Part shown: piece after piece, positions 57,854 through 64,000 of the stretch
Numbering within the stretch: position 1 is the stretch's first letter
How the letters are laid out: the number at the start of each line of letters is the position of its first letter
Assembly (NCBI RefSeq): GCF_010389155.1
Contig: NC_057769.1
Coordinates: forward strand, 27,094,735-27,158,734
DNA length: 64,000 bases
Origin: Erigeron canadensis
Lineage: Eukaryota; Streptophyta; Magnoliopsida; Asterales; Asteraceae
Direction of reading: 5' to 3'
Made by a program: the position numbers and the translations under genes
Notes under the pieces: model-generated
Told to the model about the DNA's origin: nothing
The model's database searches: none
The model's input: only the letters and a program-made list of their open reading frames with translations

Positions 57854-58173
57854 TTCTAGATATCATTTAGATAGTTAATAATAGGATTTATTCGGGTTGC
57901 TTGGCACATAGAATGTATTTATTTCAGGTTTCAACTTATTTAATGTTTTGGCATTGATTGACGAGCAACAACATTAAAACATTTGTGGTCAACCTAGTTA
58001 TCGATTGACAAAATTTTACAAAAAAGAGCATTTTCTACTATTTAAGGTATCAGATGAGAAAAAGTTTTAAGTTTGGGCGTTACACTCGTAAAATAAAACT
58101 ATAATTTTACATAAAAAAAAAATATACAATGTGTTCAAGTTTCGAAAAACAAACCTTTTTAAATAATCTTTAC
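57854..58173. other. Intron-like AT-rich sequence
   Basis: Between the solo LTR and exon 58249-58174 of DGS1-like copy 2. No feature seen. Confidence 0.4.
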
Positions 58174-58796
58174 TTGATTGCGCTTGCCCTAATTCCATGA
58201 CTTCTGTTCTCATGGGAAGAGTCAAACTTTCATTGTGAAAGGTTTCAAACTGTTATAATTGATATCTCAATATAAATAAGTTATATATCAAAAAAAAACA
58301 AGATGTCATAGATATCTATAAATGAGATGTCATAGATATCTATAAATTTGAACGGGTCACTGGTGCACCAAGGTACTTTTCCATTTTTACATGGTTGCAC
58401 CATAAACTTTATTATTAATATTAATATTCCTAGCAAACTTTTCAAATTTGTACATGGTTGTGTTTTGACCAGGTCAACACGGTCAACAAGTCACCCAAAT
58501 ACCAACCTGTACAAACTTAAAAAATTTGTATGAAACATATATTAATAAAAGACTTAATGGTGCAACCATGTAAAAAAAGAAAACGGAATCCCCTGTGATA
58601 AAAAAAGGCCAGAGTGTCTGAAATAAGATAGGTAATGCTTAAAGTAAGAAAGTCTTACAAGAATTTTCAAGAAGCTCTTGTAGATAACATCCGAATGCCT
58701 GATATAGGATACCAGCCATATGGAGATAATTGACATGGCCACGGCCCCTGCCACATGTTTCCACCTTATCTTCCTTGGTTTTGCGAATTTGCAAAC
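58174..58796 (-). pseudogene. DGS1: DGS1/NCA2-like gene, first membrane exon and next exon (copy 2)
   Basis: Exon 58796-58659 is 46 codons with clean AG and GTAAGA borders. It reads KPRKIRWKHVAGAVAMSII then SIWLVSYIRHS, matching the KPRKI-plus-membrane segment of DGS1. Exon 58249-58174 (FETFHNESL...TEVMELGQAQS) matches the FETF...GVMDLEEVQL part. The phase to the next exon (54748) does not fit exactly, another possible lesion. Exons for the N-terminal half are not found between here and the copia LTR at 60297. Confidence 0.7.
58301..58348. repeat. 24-bp tandem duplication
   Basis: AGATGTCATAGATATCTATAAA (split: 58301-58322) plus TG is repeated from 58325. It lies in the intron between the two exons above. 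Confidence 0.85.
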
Positions 58797-58799
58797 CTA

Positions 58800-59675
58800 A
58801 TATAACCAGAGGCGAATCCAGAAAAGTCGGTCATTGGGGGCAACGTACTATTAATTAAAATACTCGGTGGAACCTTGTAGCCTTTCATATATCAAAACGA
58901 GTCGGGTCAAGTTGACTAATAAAGAGTGTTGTCTACTTATCAAGCTTTTTAATTTGTTTGTTACTAAAATGGTAACGAAAATGCCTGATTAAACCATATT
59001 CATTTCAGTTAAACATATATTTTTTTTGGTATAATTCAAACAATAAAAATAATTTGTTAGCATTAAATAAGCTTGCTGAACAAACCAAGCCGCATAAAAT
59101 AAGTTGGTTTCATTTTTAGACTATATTTAAATTTTTTATGTTAGTATCAACTTCATTTTAAAGATTTTAAATGAAAGTTAACCTAAACTAAGTCATACTT
59201 AATATCTATGCTTATTTACTTTTTTAAAGTATATTGGGTGAAATATAACTACTCGGAAGTATTAAGTATATACTTGTACATATATAATGCATAACATGGG
59301 TTTTGATAAAATGACCAATAATAGTTACTTCACCATAAGAAGTTTTAAAGTGGATCATATAAAAAAACAAATGAATGATTCAAATAGAGGTAAAAGATTA
59401 TCACACATGGCCACATCGCTTACTACATAAAACAAATATTGTTTTTTTGTCTTATATAGTTAATTAATGGCTTGACAAATGCCCCCTATAACTCATTGGA
59501 TATTTTTGCTAACATTTTGATCCATCTGACATTTTTTTTGCCAATTCTTTTGATTTCACATAAGTCGTATTGTCCCATGCACATGTAAAAAAGTATAACT
59601 TTCTACCTTTAGATTACAATTTGGAAGTAGAAAGTTTTTGTTTAGTGACAAATTTAAGTGCATGGATTTGTTTGT
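58800..59675. other. AT-rich intergenic sequence, no gene seen
   Basis: CCAGAGGCGAATCCAGAA at 58806 is a common start of degraded plant repeats. Nothing else can be named. Confidence 0.4.
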
Positions 59676-59679
59676 GAAA

Positions 59680-59990
59680 ATGGTGGTCCATTAGTTGAGA
59701 ATGTGTCCCAGTCATAGGTTCGATTCTTGGTACCTTAAAAAAGTCACCCTAGTTTCCATAGAGGCTCGTCTGCTTTAACTTTGGGCTCGTAAAGCAAGTC
59801 AATTCTTGAAATCAATCAGATTAATTGGTACCGCAATCATGTGACCACATGGGCTCATAGATGAAGAGCGCAAGTCACAGGTTCAAATCTTGTCAAAAGC
59901 AAGAGGAGAAACTATATCTAGTGACCCATGTGTGAGAATGGTAAGTCACCGGGCATGAGTTCTATGCGGTGTGCTCTCTGGGTAAGCATT
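59680..59990 (+). repeat. Two consecutive SINE-like (tRNA-derived) units
   Basis: Unit one has TGGTCCATTAGTTGAGAA (about 59682) and GGTTCGATTCTTGG (59718). Unit two has GGGCTCATAGATGAAGAGC (about 59849) and CAGGTTCAAATCTTG (59878). Both show A-box/B-box-like spacing. Bodies are short and target duplications unclear. Confidence 0.45.
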
Positions 59991-60296
59991 TTCTGCATCG
60001 GTGGATGAAGAATCATGAACAATAATAATTTCGGGTTGACCACTAGAGGAGAGAAAGAAGCAAATTTAATAGGAGAGAGAAGTCTCATTTCAAGACGGTA
60101 CATGGGATCTGAGGATTCTCACTCATTTAAATGTATTTTTCTTTTTCTTTTTAAATGTATAACACTCATAATTACCAAAAACATCGCTTGTGAAAGATCT
60201 AAATGGTATAAATGTATCATGATTCATGTATGTATTTTGTGCATGATTAAAGTGAGCATGCAAAAGTCATTCCTGCTAATGGGCCAAGAGGTCTGG

Positions 60297-60802
60297 TGTT
60301 AAAATTACTTAAAGTTTATGTAAAACTCAATCATAATACAAGATTGCTTAATAACAAGAGAAAAATATATGTAGATACTCATTATATCAGATTAGAAAAT
60401 AAAAGTTTAATACATATTTTAACCTAAACATTAAAACTTTAAAATAGTTTTTAACAAATAGAAAAATACAGAAAAGGAAAATGAACAAACTCTCATCTCT
60501 CACTACTACTAACGGTTAACAAGAAAACGGCTAAAAGAGAATAACAGAATGTTAGAAACCCTAGGTGATGGGATTGGTGACATTATATAGGAGGTGTGGT
60601 GTCAGCAGCAGCCATGTATCTTCTTTCCTTAAAACCAGCAGCCATCCCTCTTCTTTAGTGTGTCCAGCTCCAGTCCTCCAATTCTTACTTACAGCATTTG
60701 GCATAATAGGTCCTTAAAGAAAATAAACTTTAGAATCTGCACAGGAAATAAAGTAAGTAAAAAGATGCATAAACAAAGACTATTAAGCCAATCCTTCCAA
60801 CA
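60297..60802 (-). repeat. 3' LTR of the second copia element
   Basis: On the minus strand it starts TGTTGGAAGG (60802), directly after the polypurine tract, and ends TTTTAACA (60297), giving about 506 bp with TGTT...AACA ends. The 5 bp outside (TCTGG, 60292-60296) should be the target duplication; the other flank is beyond the window. Confidence 0.75.
60581..60590 (-). promoter_or_regulatory. TATA box in the copia LTR
   Basis: CTATATAATG on the minus strand, in the middle of the LTR, is the likely core promoter. Confidence 0.55.
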
Positions 60803-60814
60803 CCCTCCCATGGC
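60803..60814 (-). promoter_or_regulatory. Polypurine tract of the second copia element
   Basis: GCCATGGGAGGG on the minus strand fills the 12 nt between the pol stop and the LTR. Confidence 0.75.
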
Positions 60815-63800
60815 TTAATTATGAAAAGGATCAAACATCCCAAGTCTTTTGCAAAACTCAGAATGTTGAGTCAAAGAGAGCCCTTTAGTGAAAATGTCAG
60901 CCACATTTTCTTCAGATGCAACCTTGACAGTTTCAATCACTCCATACCCAATTTTCTCTCTAACAAAGAAGAGATCAATTTCAAAGTATTTAGTTTTTTC
61001 ATGGAAAACAGGATTTGCAGCAATCTGAATTGCAGCTTTACTATCACAATGAATTGGGACAGGAGTATATCTTTTAATACCAAATTCATCCAGAATCTTT
61101 AAAACCCAAATGATTTCACAAGTAATTGAAGCAAGGGCTCTGAACTCAGCTTCAGCTGAGGATCTAGAAATGGTAGCTTGCTTTTTACTTTTCCAAGAGA
61201 TAAGTGATCCACCAAGAAAGAGACTAAAACTAGTGGTACTCCTTCTAGTAGTGATCCTCTTGGCCCAATCAGAATCTACAAAGGCAGAGAGGGAGAGACC
61301 AGTATCTTTTGTAAACAGGATACCTTTACCTGGAGACCCTTTGAGGTACCTAAGAACTCTCATAGCAAGTTTTAAATGTAACTCAAAGGGTGAATGCATA
61401 AACTGACTAAGGATGTGAACAGCATAGGCAATGTCAGGCCTGGTTAGAGTGAGATAAATTAATTTCCCAACAAGCTTTTGATACTCACAAATGTTTATCG
61501 GTGGTTTGTCAGAATTTCCAGGATTGGGGAGAACAGGATTAGGTTCAATGGGGGTTTGTGTAGGCTTACACCCAAGAAGGCCAAAGTCAGTAATCAGATC
61601 TAAAGCATACTTCCTTTGAGATAAACAGATTCCATTATCAACATTAATAACTTCTATACCAAGAAAATACCTTAATTCACCAAGATCCTTAATAGAAAAT
61701 CTGGAATCCAGAAATTCCTTGCACTTGTTTATTTCATTCACACAATTTCCAGTGATGACAATGTCATCAACATAAACAAGTAAGATAATAAACACATTAT
61801 CAGAAGATTTAGTATACAAAGAGTAATCATTTCTACTTTGCACAAATCCAATTTCAATCAAGGCAGAATTCAGTTTCTCATTCCATTTTCTAAGGGCTTG
61901 CTTAAGCCCATAGAGAGATTTCAATAGTTTGCAAACTTTAGGATCAGAAACAGAGTGATATCCAGGAGGAGGAGTCATATAGACATCCTCATCAAGATCA
62001 CCATAAAGAAAGGCATTGTTAATGTCAAGTTGGTATATAGGCCAACTATTTTGAACAGCAACAGTGACAAGGCATCTAACTGTAACCATCTTGACTACAG
62101 GGGAGAAGGTTTCATCAAAATCAACACCAGCCCTTTGGCTATATCCCTTAGCTACAAGTCTGGCTTTATACCTATCAATGTCCCCATTGGACTTGTATTT
62201 CACTTTATACACCCATTTACACCCAATAGGGTTTCTATTGGGTGGCAATTCAGTGAGAGTCCATGTTTCATTTTTATAAAGAGCCTCAATTTCAGAGTTC
62301 ATAGCATCTACCCAAAAAGGGTTCTTAGATGCTTCTTCATAAGATGTAGGTTCATGATGTTTATTTAAGTTAGCAACAAAGCAAGCAGTTTCACAGTTAA
62401 GCTTAGAATAACATACAAAGTTTGCAATAGAGTGTTTAGTCTTAGTCCCAAGAACAAAGTCATTAAGATTTCTAGGAACCATAGTGTTTCTATTAGACCT
62501 TCTAAGAGCAGGAGGGAAGTCAACCCTTTGAGTGGTGTCAAGAACTTCATTAAGATTGGATGTTTCAATGTTGTGACTGCCCTCAGAAATGATATGGTCT
62601 TCTAAGGATGTTGCAATTTTTCCAGGATGATGATCCCTGGCAGATTCAACTGTACTACCAGAGGAATCACCATCCCTGCCCTCATCCTCAGTACAAGAAG
62701 TTCTCCCTTCATCATTGGGAGTTGGAGCATTAGAGGTCTCATTATTATTTAGAAAAATAAAATCAAACAGTTCTGAAGAACTTTTATTATTACTAGAATC
62801 ATAGGTTTTATGTGACTCACTGACCATTTTTAAAGGAAAAATATTTTCATAGAACCTTACATCCCTAGAAAAGAATGTAGTTCTATTATCCAAGCTAAAC
62901 AATTTATAACCTTTTTTCTCATTAGAATAGCCAATGAGAACACATTTTTCAGCCCTACTTGAAAACTTATCATTATTATTTAAAATGGTGGAAAAACAGA
63001 GACATCCAAAAGCTCTTAAGTGTGAGAGATTTGGTTCTTTATTAAAGATAAATTCATAAGGGGACTTTCCAGAGAGCACAAAGGATGGTAACCTGTTAAT
63101 CAAGTAAGTAGCAGTTAAGATACAATCAGACCAGAGATATAGGGGTAACCCCCCTTGAAACATAAGGGCTCTTGCAACATTAAGCAAGTGCCTATGTTTC
63201 CTTTCAACAATGCCATTCTGCTGTGGTGTATAAGTACAAGAAGTTTGATGAATTATGCCATGTTGATTAAAAAATTCATTCATTTTATGATTGACAAACT
63301 CACTCCCATTGTCACTTCTGACAACCTTGATCTTTCTTTTGAATTGGTTTTGTAACAGATTGTAAAAAATTTTAAAATTCTCAAGGGTTTCATCCTTTGA
63401 TTTTAAAAGAAAGACCCAAACACCTCTTGTATGATCATCAACAATGGTAAGGAAAAATTTGAATCCTTCTTTACTTTGGACCTTATAAGGTCCCCACAAG
63501 TCAAGGTGCACAAGTTCACCAAGAGAATTGGACTTGTGCACACTTAAAGGAAAAGGATCCCTGGTTTGTTTGGCCTTGTGGCAGATCTCACATGGAGAAG
63601 CATGAATGACATCCAGATTCAACTTTCTTTTAAGAACAAGAAGAACAGGGTCAGAAGGATGACCTAACCTGTTATGCCAGGTCTGAGCAGATAAATGACA
63701 TTGAAATCTAGCATGATTACTAAGAATTTCTTTACCTTTAAAATTATGTTTGAAAAAATAAAGACCATCAGATTGTTTACCACTCCCAATCACTTTCTTT

Positions 63801-64000
63801 GTGTGTAAGTCCTGTATCACACAACTATCTTGATCAAAACCTATGAAAGCTTTACTATCTCTAGTGAGACTATGCACAGATAAGAGATTAACACAATATT
63901 CGGGAACATATAGGACACCAAACAATACAATGTCTTTATCAAGTCTAAGGTCACCAATTTTCAGTATTCTGGCATTGGTGCCATTTGGGTGTCCAACAGT
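60815..64000 (-). CDS. pol: Ty1/copia pol, open, runs off the window
   Basis: The frame is open from the window edge to TAA at 60815-60817. The M-initiated part is 1036 residues, but in-frame coding (GHPNGTNARILKIGDLRL) continues past it, so 63925 is not the true start. Domains in order: GAG-pre-integrase (WHNRLGHP, CEICHKAK), integrase (LDLWGPYK, RSDNGSEF, TPQQNGIVERKHR), RT (KARLVAKGYSQ, DFDETFSPVVK, LYGLKQALRKWNEKL, YVDD at 61763-61774) and RNase H (DSDWAKRITTRRST, SSAEAEFRALA). All catalytic motifs visible here are present. LRKW replaces the usual PRKW/PRQW. It resembles the RE1/TNT1 type; lineage is not resolved. Gag and protease lie outside. Confidence 0.92.
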   Translation of the reverse strand, partial: TVGHPNGTNARILKIGDLRLDKDIVLFGVLYVPEYCVNLLSVHSLTRDSKAFIGFDQDSCVIQDLHTKKVIGSGKQSDGLYFFKHNFKGKEILSNHARFQCHLSAQTWHNRLGHPSDPVLLVLKRKLNLDVIHASPCEICHKAKQTRDPFPLSVHKSNSLGELVHLDLWGPYKVQSKEGFKFFLTIVDDHTRGVWVFLLKSKDETLENFKIFYNLLQNQFKRKIKVVRSDNGSEFVNHKMNEFFNQHGIIHQTSCTYTPQQNGIVERKHRHLLNVARALMFQGGLPLYLWSDCILTATYLINRLPSFVLSGKSPYEFIFNKEPNLSHLRAFGCLCFSTILNNNDKFSSRAEKCVLIGYSNEKKGYKLFSLDNRTTFFSRDVRFYENIFPLKMVSESHKTYDSSNNKSSSELFDFIFLNNNETSNAPTPNDEGRTSCTEDEGRDGDSSGSTVESARDHHPGKIATSLEDHIISEGSHNIETSNLNEVLDTTQRVDFPPALRRSNRNTMVPRNLNDFVLGTKTKHSIANFVCYSKLNCETACFVANLNKHHEPTSYEEASKNPFWVDAMNSEIEALYKNETWTLTELPPNRNPIGCKWVYKVKYKSNGDIDRYKARLVAKGYSQRAGVDFDETFSPVVKMVTVRCLVTVAVQNSWPIYQLDINNAFLYGDLDEDVYMTPPPGYHSVSDPKVCKLLKSLYGLKQALRKWNEKLNSALIEIGFVQSRNDYSLYTKSSDNVFIILLVYVDDIVITGNCVNEINKCKEFLDSRFSIKDLGELRYFLGIEVINVDNGICLSQRKYALDLITDFGLLGCKPTQTPIEPNPVLPNPGNSDKPPINICEYQKLVGKLIYLTLTRPDIAYAVHILSQFMHSPFELHLKLAMRVLRYLKGSPGKGILFTKDTGLSLSAFVDSDWAKRITTRRSTTSFSLFLGGSLISWKSKKQATISRSSAEAEFRALASITCEIIWVLKILDEFGIKRYTPVPIHCDSKAAIQIAANPVFHEKTKYFEIDLFFVREKIGYGVIETVKVASEENVADIFTKGLSLTQHSEFCKRLGMFDPFHN

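Noticed and set aside
61955..62368. 137-residue plus-strand frame
   Set aside because: Antisense to the RT of the second copia element.
1..64000. CRISPR array, operon or prokaryotic defence system
   Set aside because: No regularly spaced identical repeats with unique spacers and no cas-like frames; introns, SINEs and LTR elements show a plant nuclear sequence. The palindromes at 15317-15498 are periodic but lie inside a transposon, vary in sequence, and have degenerate rather than unique spacers.

Overview
The window looks like an intergenic, transposon-rich piece of a flowering-plant nuclear genome. It is AT-rich, has no operon-like gene packing, and carries two Ty1/copia elements, several solo LTRs, Mutator-like, hAT-like and Harbinger-like DNA elements, Helitron-like ends and tRNA-derived SINEs. 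The few host genes are intron-containing or broken. The Sirevirus env-like region and the LTR styles recall Asteraceae genomes, but that is inference from memory. I see no complete, undamaged host gene.

Host-derived sequence. Two diverged, partial copies of a DGS1/NCA2-family gene (mitochondrial outer-membrane protein) lie about 31 kb apart in opposite orientation. Copy 1 (plus, 12295-20196) keeps the 5' and 3' exons but lacks the middle and has an in-frame stop. Copy 2 (minus, 58796-51608) keeps middle and 3' exons, has a reading-frame break in its second membrane exon, and carries a 2.5-kb solo LTR in an intron. A frame-broken F-box gene lies at 49203-50435. A CACTA-transposase-like coiled-coil fragment lies at 16831-17184.

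Layout. 1-11100: small DNA elements (1195-1809, 2733-3500), a 1.1-kb Mutator-like foldback (4010-5097), an LTR-leader remnant, an inverted pair of SINE copies, and Helitron-like ends with a nested Mutator-like element (9494-10374). 11100-20200: a T-rich tandem array, then DGS1-like copy 1 with a 143-bp hAT-type MITE in an intron and a Mutator-like element (15233-16616) carrying a periodic array of palindromes. 22753-35854: a Mutator-like element split by an 11.7-kb Sirevirus-type copia element (23566-35280). In the Sirevirus the 635-bp LTRs differ at about 18 sites by eye and both target duplications survive, so the order of insertion can be read directly. 35880-48600: more foldback elements, a SINE, an organelle-like fragment between TA microsatellites, a solo LTR related to the Sirevirus, and a gypsy-type solo LTR apparently nested in a Helitron-like element. 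49200-60300: F-box pseudogene, DGS1-like copy 2, a second large solo LTR, and SINE-like copies. 60297-64000: 3' part of a second copia element with a long open pol frame running off the window edge.

Most informative observations: exact target-site duplications at both ends of many elements (five Mutator-like elements with 9 bp, one hAT-like with 8 bp, four LTR insertions with 5 bp); the palindrome array inside 15233-16616; a UAG stop in a leaky-type context in the Sirevirus env-like frame; a 3 x 106-bp repeat between pol and env; and the two complementary DGS1-like remnants. Family assignments rest on recalled motifs, and no searches were run.
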